Of a DNA stretch of 64,000 bases, positions 36,347-43,777 are shown one piece after another. Under the pieces are notes generated by a model. It saw only the letters and a list, made by a program, of their open reading frames with translations, was not told the DNA's origin and did not search any database. Each line of letters starts with the position of its first letter. Position 1 is the first letter of the stretch. Both the position numbers and the translations under genes were made by a program. This DNA is from Hoeflea sp. YIM 152468 (lineage in GTDB: Bacteria; Pseudomonadota; Alphaproteobacteria; Rhizobiales; Rhizobiaceae), in the NCBI RefSeq assembly GCF_029210485.1, contig NZ_JARGET010000028.1:1-64000 (forward strand), written 5' to 3'.

Positions 36347-37162
36347 TCATGCCGCTTCGCCGTGTACGGTGGTGACTTGTTTGCGGGATTTTTCCCTGGT
36401 GACCGATCCGGCCTTGGCCGAAATCCGTCGCGACCAGTCGATGATCTCCATCCGGCCATCAAAATGCTCGACGACAGCGGTGCAACTCTCGACCCAATCA
36501 CCGGTGTTGATGTAGTGGATGCCGCCGCGCATCTCGTTGGCGGCGTGATGGATATGGCCGCAAATGACGCCGTCGGCGTCATGCTTGCGGGCTTCATTGG
36601 CCAGCACGTCCTCGAAATCGGAGATGAAATTGACGGCGCCCTTGACCTTGAGCTTGGCCCAGCGCGAGAACGACCAGTAGCGAAGGCCGAGCAGTCTGCG
36701 GCTGCGATTGTGCCATTTGTTGGTCCACATCGCCAGGCCATAGGCAATGTCGCCGAGATGCGCGAGCCAGCGGTGGTTCATCACCACCATGTCGAACTCG
36801 TCACCGTGGATGACCAGCAGGCGCTTGCCGTCGGCGGTCTCGAAGAGGTCGCGCTGGCGCACCTCGATGCCACCGAAATGTACCCCCTGATAGTCGCGCA
36901 GCAACTCGTCATGATTGCCCGGCACATAAATGATGCGGGTGCCTTTGCGGGCCTTGCGCAGCAGCTTCTGGACCACATCATTGTGCGATTGCGGCCAGTA
37001 GAAGCCTTTGCGCTTCATGCGCCAGCAATCGACAATATCGCCGACGAGATAGATCGTCGGTGCATCATGCTCTCGCAGAAAGTCGATGAGGATATCGGCC
37101 TGACAATCAGGTGTGCCGAGGTGGATGTCTGAAAGGAATATCGTCCGGTATTTTTTGGTCAC
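36347..37162 (-). CDS. plcP: PlcP-like phospholipase C (UDP-2,3-diacylglucosamine hydrolase-type metallophosphoesterase)
   Basis: 271-residue calcineurin-fold enzyme with motifs FLSDIHLG, VGDIVD, VPGNHDE, IHGDEFD and GHIHHA in order. In Sinorhizobium meliloti and many marine bacteria the equivalent protein splits phosphatidylcholine or related lipids to diacylglycerol during phosphate starvation, feeding BtaAB; operon position matches. I prefer the GTG at 37162 (VTKKYRTIF) because a Pho-box-like direct repeat lies at 37230-37248. A TTG at 37252 would put that repeat inside the coding region and add 30 residues. Confidence 0.82.
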   Translation of the reverse strand: MTKKYRTIFLSDIHLGTPDCQADILIDFLREHDAPTIYLVGDIVDCWRMKRKGFYWPQSHNDVVQKLLRKARKGTRIIYVPGNHDELLRDYQGVHFGGIEVRQRDLFETADGKRLLVIHGDEFDMVVMNHRWLAHLGDIAYGLAMWTNKWHNRSRRLLGLRYWSFSRWAKLKVKGAVNFISDFEDVLANEARKHDADGVICGHIHHAANEMRGGIHYINTGDWVESCTAVVEHFDGRMEIIDWSRRISAKAGSVTREKSRKQVTTVHGEAA

Positions 37163-37568
37163 GGGCCCCGCCTGAACCTTGAACAATTGTCTTGCTGGCA
37201 GGCTTAGACCCGATTCAGTTTTCAGTTTTGTGACGGTCGCCGTGACAGGCAAGACTGTTCGTCGTTGAGGTCAACTCGACACAGAATCTCGCGCCTGGCG
37301 CACCTGGTGTCGATCGCGCCGGTCAGATAAACGAATGGGCATCCTCTGCTGGCGTGGCTGGCTTGCACCGCATAGGTTGCAGCTGTACCGCAAACCATGC
37401 CGGTATTTGTCACGCAATCGTTGTATCCATCGGCTTCGATTGCCCGCTTGGAAACGGCCGCCGTTTTGCAAAACGTCGACTATAAGCTGCTGCTGGCCCT
37501 GAATATGGGCTAGAACAAGGAAACGAATCCCCGCGCCTGTGCGGGTTGCTGATTGGGAAGGGACAGGT
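37163..37568. other. Divergent regulatory region between plcP and the phn genes
   Basis: 406 bases. It contains the Pho-box-like repeat (separate entry) on the plcP side. Nearer the DUF1045 gene there is a single TTGTCAC half-site around 37408. A small Cys-rich minus-strand frame (GTG at 37413, about 63 codons) is open but has no recognisable homology or ribosome site, so I do not call it a gene. Both flanking operons are likely phosphate-regulated. Confidence 0.5.
37230..37248 (-). promoter_or_regulatory. Pho-box-like direct repeat upstream of plcP
   Basis: Read on the minus strand: CTGTCAC, GGCGA, CCGTCAC, two copies close to the PhoB half-site CTGTCAT. The repeats are 12 bases apart rather than the standard 11, so the match is imperfect. 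It lies 68 bases before the preferred plcP start, suitable for PhoB activation of plcP-btaA-btaB. Confidence 0.45.
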
Positions 37569-38279
37569 GTGGTCCGGTATGCCTTGTATTTTTCACCCGG
37601 TCCGGGGGACGCACTTGCTGAACTTGGTGCCAGTTGGATTGGACGAGATGCGGAAAGCGGCAAGCCGGTCGAACATCCGAACCTCGAAGAGCTTGGTGCA
37701 AGCGAACTTGCCTCGCTCACGGGTCCGGCGCGCCGCTACGGGTTCCATGCGACACTGAAGGCGCCATTCCGGCTGGCCCAAGGCGTGTCAGAAGCGGATC
37801 TCACGGCTGCCGTCACAACGTTCGCGGCTGCTGCCCCAGCGTTCGAAATCCCGTCGCTGAGTGTGGGCAGGCTTGAGGGCTTTGTGGCGCTGGTGCCGGA
37901 ACACCCGGCGCCGGAACTGGCCACTTTTGCGCAATCGGTCGTTGAAGCCTTCGAGCCGCTGCGGGCCGCACTGTCGGAGCAGGACATGGCGCGGCGCAAT
38001 CCGGAGGCGCTGTCGCCATCGCAGCTGCGCAATCTGATGCGCTGGGGCTATCCTTATGTTTCAGACGATTTTCGCTTCCATATGACCCTGAGCACGCGCC
38101 TCATCGAGCCGGATCTGTCGCGGGTCGCCGCCGCTGCCAGCCGGCATTTCGCGCCGGTGTTGTCGAGACCGATCCCGGTGTCGGCATTGACCGTGTTTGT
38201 GGAACCCGAACCTGGCGCGGCATTTGAAATCCACAGCCGCATACCGCTGGCGCCCGGCCAGCAGAGAGAGTTTGCCTGA
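37569..38279 (+). CDS. DUF1045 phosphonate-metabolism protein, 2H phosphoesterase fold
   Basis: 236-residue protein of PF06299, found almost only in phn loci. Two catalytic-type H-x-T motifs are visible: His60-Ala-Thr62 in YGFHATLKAPF and His171-Met-Thr173 in FRFHMTL. This is the signature of 2H phosphoesterases (2'-5' RNA ligase superfamily), which open cyclic phosphodiesters. That suggests a stand-in for PhnP, opening ribose 1,2-cyclic phosphate 5-phosphate; this is inference. GTG 37569 follows GGGAAGGGA. phnM begins at the very next base after its stop. Confidence 0.75.
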   Translation: MVRYALYFSPGPGDALAELGASWIGRDAESGKPVEHPNLEELGASELASLTGPARRYGFHATLKAPFRLAQGVSEADLTAAVTTFAAAAPAFEIPSLSVGRLEGFVALVPEHPAPELATFAQSVVEAFEPLRAALSEQDMARRNPEALSPSQLRNLMRWGYPYVSDDFRFHMTLSTRLIEPDLSRVAAAASRHFAPVLSRPIPVSALTVFVEPEPGAAFEIHSRIPLAPGQQREFA

Positions 38280-39419
38280 ATGACAAGCGAGACTGTTTTC
38301 ACCAATGCCCGGCTGGTGCTGGAAGACCGGGTGATGTCGGGAAGCCTTGTGGTGAGGGATGGAATCATAGCCGGCATCGATGAAGGCAATACATCCCGCG
38401 GCATCGACATGGATGGGGACTACATCATCCCTGGCCTGGTGGAATTGCACACCGATCACCTCGAAATGCATTATTCACCGCGCCCGGGCGTGCGCTGGAA
38501 CGCCATATCCGCGATCCAGTCGCATGACGCGCAGATTGCCGCATCCGGCATCACCACAGTGTTTGACTGCCTGCGGCTTGGCTCGGACGCTGACGACGGT
38601 TTCAAGATTGGCGAGATGCGCGCAGTCTCAGACGCCCTGGCTGAAGCAAGGGCGCAGGACCGGCTGCGCGCCGATCATTATGTTCACCTGCGCTGCGAGG
38701 TGTCGGCGTCCGATGTGCTTGATCATTTCGCCGATTTCCAGGCCGACAGCCAGGTCCGGATTGTCTCGCTGATGGATCATGCACCGGGACAGCGCCAGTT
38801 CCAGTCGATGGAGCAGTACACACTCTATTTCAAGATCAAACGCGGTTTGACGGACGACGCGTTCGCCGGTTTTGTCGCCCGTCGGCAGGCGGCTTCGGCA
38901 CGGTATTCCGACGTCCATCGCAAGGCGCTTGCCGAGGCTTGCGCGGACCGCGGCATCACGGTTGCCAGCCATGATGATGCGACGCTCGACCATGTCGCCG
39001 AGGCAATCGATCTTGGCGTCAAGCTGGCGGAGTTTCCGACCAGTATCGCAGCGGCGAAAGCGTCGCACAGGGCAGGAATGAGCGTGATGATGGGTGCTCC
39101 CAACGTCGTGCGGGGCGGATCGCATTCGGGCAATATCGCCGCCACCGATCTTGCCCGCGCAGGCGTTCTGGATGTGCTGTCTTCGGACTACGTGCCGCTC
39201 AGCCTGATCCATGCGCCCTTCGTGCTGGCGGACGAGATCGAAGATCTGGATCTGGCGGCGGCTTTCCGGCTTGTCACCGCAACACCGGCCAAGACGGTCG
39301 GACTTGATGATCGCGGCAGTCTGGTGACGGGCAAGCGGGCCGATCTGGTGCGGGTGCGCCGCGACAGTGGCGTTCCGGTGGTCCGGTCCGTCTGGCGGCA
39401 AGGCGAGCGGGTGGCATGA
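38280..39419 (+). CDS. phnM: PhnM, ribose 1-methylphosphonate 5-triphosphate diphosphatase
   Basis: 379-residue amidohydrolase-superfamily enzyme of the C-P lyase pathway. It removes pyrophosphate from the 5-triphosphate of ribose 1-alkylphosphonate. The metal motif reads ELHTDHLEMH near residue 57, and the later SHDDATLDHVAEA and SSDYVPLSLI segments are typical of PhnM. It starts immediately after the DUF1045 stop and overlaps phnN (ATGA). The C-P lyase core phnGHIJKL is not within the window. Confidence 0.92.
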   Translation: MTSETVFTNARLVLEDRVMSGSLVVRDGIIAGIDEGNTSRGIDMDGDYIIPGLVELHTDHLEMHYSPRPGVRWNAISAIQSHDAQIAASGITTVFDCLRLGSDADDGFKIGEMRAVSDALAEARAQDRLRADHYVHLRCEVSASDVLDHFADFQADSQVRIVSLMDHAPGQRQFQSMEQYTLYFKIKRGLTDDAFAGFVARRQAASARYSDVHRKALAEACADRGITVASHDDATLDHVAEAIDLGVKLAEFPTSIAAAKASHRAGMSVMMGAPNVVRGGSHSGNIAATDLARAGVLDVLSSDYVPLSLIHAPFVLADEIEDLDLAAAFRLVTATPAKTVGLDDRGSLVTGKRADLVRVRRDSGVPVVRSVWRQGERVA

Positions 39420-40024
39420 TGCCGGTGGCAGGTGATCTGGCGAATACGGCTGCGGCGGGACGGGGCCGGCTTGTGGTGGTGCTGGGTCCCAGCGGCGCGG
39501 GCAAGGATACGTTGATGGAGTTCGCGCGGCGCGCCTTCGCCGGGTCGGACGATATTGTGTTCGTGCGGCGGGCGATCACCCGCGCTGCGGATGCGGGAAA
39601 CGAAGACCACGTTGCCATGACGGAGGTTGAATTTGATGCAGCCGTTGAAGACAGCCGGTTCTGCCTGACCTGGTCGGCAAATGGTTTGCGGTATGGTCTG
39701 CCGCGCACCCTTCAAACACATCTGGCCGCGGGCAAAATCGGCGTGGTCAATGGTTCGCGCGGCGCCTGGAGCGTCATCAAGACAGTCTTTCCCAGTGCGG
39801 TGGCCGTGGAAATTGCGGTCGATCCGATCATTCTTGCGCAACGGCTTCGTTCCAGGGGGCGGGAATCTGCGGCCGAGATCGCCGAACGAATAAAGCGGGC
39901 TGAAGGGCTCAAATCAGCAATTGACGCCGACATGGTCATTGACAATTCGGGGGCGGTGGCAACAGCGGGCGGGCAACTGGTCGACTATATGAGACGGGCA
40001 ATAGCCGCCAACCGATCCAGTTGA
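39416..40024 (+). CDS. phnN: PhnN, ribose 1,5-bisphosphate phosphokinase
   Basis: 202-residue guanylate-kinase-like enzyme with P-loop GPSGAGKD at residues 24-31 and a RRAITRAADAGNEDH segment typical of PhnN. It converts ribose 1,5-bisphosphate to PRPP, closing the C-P lyase route. The start overlaps the phnM stop. Last gene of the DUF1045-phnM-phnN operon. Confidence 0.9.
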   Translation: MMPVAGDLANTAAAGRGRLVVVLGPSGAGKDTLMEFARRAFAGSDDIVFVRRAITRAADAGNEDHVAMTEVEFDAAVEDSRFCLTWSANGLRYGLPRTLQTHLAAGKIGVVNGSRGAWSVIKTVFPSAVAVEIAVDPIILAQRLRSRGRESAAEIAERIKRAEGLKSAIDADMVIDNSGAVATAGGQLVDYMRRAIAANRSS

Positions 40025-40351
40025 TGGGTCGGCCGGAATGTCTCTGTCAGCATCCGATGCGGTCATTGCCCGGCTCCCGACCCTTCGCTTTTTGATTGGC
40101 GCGGAGCTGATCTCCCCCGCACCACCATTTGCGGTTCGCGAGTCCCGGATGTCTGGCAGGGATGACAACAGCTTTGGTGTAAAACGTCGGACTTGAGCTG
40201 ACGGACAGCTCGGCGAACGGTGCCGGGAACGGGTTGCCGGCTGTCCGAGATGTCGGAAGCCCTGACAATTGGGTGGAATCTTAACCCTGCATATCGCAAC
40301 CATGGATGATCGCAAATGTTCGCTATCCACTTTAAAAAGGGAGACGATCTT
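40025..40351. other. Intergenic region, no gene recognised
   Basis: 327 bases between phnN and the exported sensor-like protein. It contains no convincing ORF or RNA. CGGACAGC near 40204 and GCTGTCCG near 40240 form a loose eight-base inverted repeat that could shape the 3' end of the phn transcript. The promoter of the next gene presumably lies in its last 100 bases. Confidence 0.4.
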
Positions 40352-40939
40352 ATGAAAATGAAGCATTTTGCATCGGTTCTGCTTGCTTCCAGCGCGCTCG
40401 CTTTCGCGCCCGTGTCAGCTACGGCTGAAGCCGCACATGTTGCGCAGGTCAAGCACTTCATCAGCACCAGTGTTGAAGGCTGGTTGAACGATCCGATCGT
40501 CATTGATGCGATCAAGGAGCAGAATACAAGGACAAGCGGCCTCGACGACGCCGCAATCGACAAGATGGACAAGCATTGGCGGGCTCAGGCGACAGCTTCC
40601 AACCAGCCTTTCGTAGAGGAAGTTCTGGCTCGCGACCTGTCGAAGTTTCTGATGGACAAGAAAGACGCCAGCCAGGGCATGATCACAGAAATGTTCGTGA
40701 TGGATGCCCGGGGACTCAATGTCGGTCAGAGCGATGTCACGTCGGATTATTGGCAGGGAGATGAAGCCAAATGGCAACAGACCTTCAGCGTCGGTTCCGG
40801 CGTGATTTTCGTCGATGGCGTCGAAAAGGATGAATCCAGCCAGGCGCTGCAGTCGCAGGCCAGCATCACCATCTCCGATCCGGCAACCGGCGAGCCCATC
40901 GGCGCGATCACCATCGGGATCAATCTCGATCAACTTTAA
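40352..40939 (+). CDS. Exported PDC/Cache-like sensor-domain protein
   Basis: 195 residues: leader at about 1-26 (ends SATAEA), a helical segment, then a mixed alpha/beta domain with VMDARGLNVGQSDVTSDYWQ near residue 115 and a C-terminal SITISDPATGEPIGAITIGI. These are hallmarks of a PDC (PAS-like) periplasmic ligand-binding fold. Unlike most PDC domains it has no transmembrane helix or kinase, cyclase or chemoreceptor output; it would be free in the periplasm. GGGAG precedes ATG 40352. The ligand is unknown; its place between phosphonate and phosphodiesterase genes may be a clue. Confidence 0.65.
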   Translation: MKMKHFASVLLASSALAFAPVSATAEAAHVAQVKHFISTSVEGWLNDPIVIDAIKEQNTRTSGLDDAAIDKMDKHWRAQATASNQPFVEEVLARDLSKFLMDKKDASQGMITEMFVMDARGLNVGQSDVTSDYWQGDEAKWQQTFSVGSGVIFVDGVEKDESSQALQSQASITISDPATGEPIGAITIGINLDQL

Positions 40940-40948
40940 GGTGGCCGC

Positions 40949-40972
40949 CGCTCAATCGCCTTGGTTTGAGCG
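40949..40972 (+). terminator. Hairpin after the PDC-like gene
   Basis: CGCTCAA and TTGAGCG pair over seven bases with a ten-base loop, nine bases after the stop. No T-run follows. Likely transcript-end structure. A further short dyad (CTGACA/TGTCAG) lies at 41040-41059 in the same gap. Confidence 0.4.
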
Positions 40973-41214
40973 TCAAAGCGGAGGACTGAAATCAGTGCTG
41001 GTTACGCCGCGCTCGGCCGAATGTGCGGTGCTTTCTGGCCTGACAACTGAGAATGTCAGTCTTCAGGCTTTCCGGACCCGCGGTGTTCACTACACCAGCG
41101 CCAGCACAGGAACAGATTGCGTTTGCGGTCTTGTCATGATCGAAATGCGGGGGGCTGTTATGGGACGGCAGCATCTTCGGTTTAACCAGACGGCAATTGT
41201 CACAGGAAGCGTTG

Positions 41215-42039
41215 ATGAAGCTGGTTCATATTTCCGACATTCATATCCACCCGGATCCGATCCTTGGTCTCGATCCGATTGCAAACTTCCGCGCCTGTCT
41301 GGCCTATGTCGAGGCGCATGACCATGATGCCGACAAGGTGGTCATCACCGGCGACCTGACCCATTTCGGGCGCGAAGAGAGCTACCGCGAACTTGCCGGC
41401 ATTCTTGCGGCCAGCACACTCAAGGACAAGCTCGCGCCGCGTTTGATGATCGGCAATCACGACCACCGCGAAACCTTCGTCCGCCTGTTTCCCGCTACCA
41501 GCCGTGACAGCAATGGCTTCATCCAGTGGACGGAACAGACCTCGGCAGGCGTGTTTGTCTACATGGATACGGTGGATCAGGGCCGGCACAGTGGGCTTTA
41601 TTGTGAAAAGCGCATGGTCTGGCTCACCCAGGTGCTGGATCAAGTGCGCGCTGCCGGGCAAAAGGCCTATCTGTTCATGCATCACAATCCGGTGCGGGTG
41701 CACGTCGCCAACGCCGACGTCATTGGCATCCTCAATGAAAAAGAGCTGCAGGGGCTGCTGATGCAGTATCGCGATACCATCGCACACATGTTTTTTGGCC
41801 ATTGCCACTACTCGCTGAGCGGCGCGGTCTGCGGCATTCCCTATTCGGCGCCGCGGTCGACCAATCATGCCTGCTGGCCGGATTTCTCCGGACAGATCAA
41901 CCGGATGGGATATGGCGCGTTGGCGCCGAACTACAATCTGTGCTTTGTCGGTCCCGACAGCATGGTTGTGCACTCGATCGATTTCCTTGACGCCAACAAG
42001 GTCAAATGGAAGATCGAGGATGGCTTTGATCTGCACTAA
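41215..42039 (+). CDS. Class III cyclic-nucleotide / glycero-phosphodiesterase (CpdA/GpdQ-like)
   Basis: 274-residue calcineurin-fold phosphodiesterase. Metal motifs: HISDIHIHPDP near residue 4, VITGDLTHFG around 44, IGNHDHRE around 80, MHHNPVRVH near 160 and FFGHCHYS near 197. Family members hydrolyse cAMP, glycerophosphodiesters or other small diesters; no leader, so cytoplasmic. ATG 41215 follows AGGAAG; a TTG 18 bases earlier is possible. In this neighbourhood of phosphorus-acquisition genes a diester-scavenging role is plausible. Confidence 0.78.
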   Translation: MKLVHISDIHIHPDPILGLDPIANFRACLAYVEAHDHDADKVVITGDLTHFGREESYRELAGILAASTLKDKLAPRLMIGNHDHRETFVRLFPATSRDSNGFIQWTEQTSAGVFVYMDTVDQGRHSGLYCEKRMVWLTQVLDQVRAAGQKAYLFMHHNPVRVHVANADVIGILNEKELQGLLMQYRDTIAHMFFGHCHYSLSGAVCGIPYSAPRSTNHACWPDFSGQINRMGYGALAPNYNLCFVGPDSMVVHSIDFLDANKVKWKIEDGFDLH

Positions 42040-42075
42040 CGCCAGAAGGCCGGGTGAGGGCTGATAGCAAATGCG

Positions 42076-42474
42076 TCAGCGCTCCGGCGGGAACTCCACC
42101 GGGCCGCCCTGGGCCTGCCAGGTGGAAAACCCTTCCTTCAGGTGGGCCGCCTCAAACCCCATATCGTTGAGCGTGGCTGTCGTCAGCGCCGAGCGCCAGC
42201 CGGAGGCGCAGTGGAAGACGAATTTCTTGTCCTGACCAAACACCTCCTTGAAATAGGGGCTCTGCGGATCAACCCAGAATTCCACCATGCCGCGCGGGCA
42301 ATGGAAACTGCCGGGAATAAAGCCGGAGCGCTGGCGCTCGCGCACATCGCGCAAATCGACAAGGACCACATTGGGATCATCGACCATGGCGATGGCGGCT
42401 GCAGTTTCGATTTCTTCGATGCGGGCGCGCGCGGCGGCAACGAGATCTGCGACGGGGGTGATTGTCCGGGCCAT
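42076..42474 (-). CDS. Rhodanese-like sulfurtransferase domain protein
   Basis: 132-residue single-domain rhodanese. The active-site loop is HCASGWRSAL with catalytic Cys near residue 97, and the N-terminal VVLVDLRDVRERQRSG is the usual CH2A-type motif. It transfers sulfane sulfur to an acceptor in the cytoplasm. ATG 42474 follows AGGAAA; a longer frame adds 13 residues. Convergent with the phosphodiesterase gene across 36 bases; no operon partner. Confidence 0.85.
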   Translation of the reverse strand: MARTITPVADLVAAARARIEEIETAAAIAMVDDPNVVLVDLRDVRERQRSGFIPGSFHCPRGMVEFWVDPQSPYFKEVFGQDKKFVFHCASGWRSALTTATLNDMGFEAAHLKEGFSTWQAQGGPVEFPPER

Positions 42475-42884
42475 GGGGTTTCCTGTTTCTGCAGTGATCG
42501 GGTGCATGGGCATGATTGACCGATCTGGCGACCTGGTTCAACACCCGCGCCGGCCGCCGCGGAGACCGGTGTCACACCAGCAGCTATAATAACGGGTTCT
42601 GCATGTCGAGCCTATCGGGCACTGGGGCTGCAAATCAGAGGCGTCGCGCAATTGAGATACCAGGGTCATCCCGACATCCTCGCTGTCCGAGCTTGACGTC
42701 ACCGCCGGTTAAGACCCGGGCGGTTGCGTGGATCTGCCGTGCTTGCCGTGCCGCACCCCGCCGTCATTGGCATCGACAACTGGTAAAAATTGTGGTCCCG
42801 TTCCGGAAACGCCGCCCGGCTCTTGCGAGGTGGCGATGGAATGCAGACCGGCGATGATGTGTCCGCCGGCAAGGGGAGGGAACC
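42475..42884. other. Divergent intergenic region, no gene recognised
   Basis: 410 bases between the rhodanese gene and the BASS transporter gene. A 113-codon frame on the plus strand (42516-42857) is Arg-rich, lacks a ribosome site and does not look like a protein. The region ends with AAGGGGAGGGAACC, the ribosome site of the transporter gene. No operator was identified. Confidence 0.45.
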
Positions 42885-43766
42885 ATGGGAACAATTGTCG
42901 GGGTGGTGCTGCCGCTGGGACTGGCCTTCATCATGTTGTCGCTGGGGCTGGGGCTGACGGTTGCGGATTTTGCGCGGGTGGCAAAGCAACCGTTTGCGTT
43001 TGTCATCGGCGCAGTCAACCAGGTGGTGATTTTGCCGGTTGTCACCTTCGCGCTGGTGCTGGCATTCGGACTTGGGCCCGAACTGGCAATCGGGTTCATG
43101 ATCCTGGCGTTTTGTCCGGGCGGGGTCACCAGCAACATCCTGACCCGGCTGGCGCGGGGCGACGTGGCGCTTTCGGTCTCGCTGACCGCCGTCATCAGTC
43201 TCGCCAGCATGATCACCGTGCCGCCGTTGCTGGCGCTGGCGATCCGTCATTTCAGCGGTGCGGAAGCGCCCCCGGTCAATATCAGCGGCATCGCGGTGCA
43301 ACTGTTCTTGTTGACGACCGTGCCGATTCTACTCGGATTGACGCTTCGCCATCTGGCGCCAGCCTTCACAGACCGGATTGCGCCCGTGGTGGCGCAGGTG
43401 GCCAACGGGTTGTTCGTGTTCATCGTCGTGCTGGCGCTGGTGGCGAACTGGGATGTCTTTGTTGCCAATCTTCCGGTGCTGGCACCCTCGCTGGTGAGCC
43501 TGATCCTCCTGTTGCTGGCGATCGGATATGGCGTGGCGCGGCTGGCCGCTGTGCCGATGGCACAGGTGAAGACGATTGCGATCGAAACCGGGATACAAAA
43601 CTCGACGCTCGGGATCACGGTTGCCGCCATGCTGAGCGGATACGAGGCCGGCTTTTCCGCCTACGCGCTGCCGGCGGCGGTCTACGGTATCTTGATGTAT
43701 GTGGTCTCGGCGCCGCTGATCCTGTGGCTTCGCAGGGTCGATGCTCCGCAGATCGCAACGGTTTAG
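42885..43766 (+). CDS. BASS-family (bile acid:sodium symporter) transporter
   Basis: 293-residue inner-membrane protein with nine to ten hydrophobic segments, the usual size of the bacterial BASS/SBF family. Typical parts are AFCPGGVTSNILTRLARGD (the first crossover motif) and ETGIQNSTLGITVA (the second). Members carry bile acids, pyruvate, pantoate or other organic anions with Na+. GGGGAGGGAACC precedes ATG 42885. It is followed by a KstD-like FAD dehydrogenase gene after 11 bases, hinting that it imports that enzyme's substrate. Confidence 0.87.
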   Translation: MGTIVGVVLPLGLAFIMLSLGLGLTVADFARVAKQPFAFVIGAVNQVVILPVVTFALVLAFGLGPELAIGFMILAFCPGGVTSNILTRLARGDVALSVSLTAVISLASMITVPPLLALAIRHFSGAEAPPVNISGIAVQLFLLTTVPILLGLTLRHLAPAFTDRIAPVVAQVANGLFVFIVVLALVANWDVFVANLPVLAPSLVSLILLLLAIGYGVARLAAVPMAQVKTIAIETGIQNSTLGITVAAMLSGYEAGFSAYALPAAVYGILMYVVSAPLILWLRRVDAPQIATV

Positions 43767-43777
43767 GAGAGCACGGA

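Noticed and set aside
36316-36747. N-terminal extension of BtaA into the plcP region
   Set aside because: The extension lies antiphase to plcP coding sequence; ATG 36315 has a good ribosome site and fits the DUF3419 length.
42728-43777. A 350-codon upstream extension of the KstD-like dehydrogenase frame
   Set aside because: It overlaps the BASS transporter in another frame, has no ribosome site, and the FAD motif begins right after the ATG at 43778, which has AGGAGA upstream.
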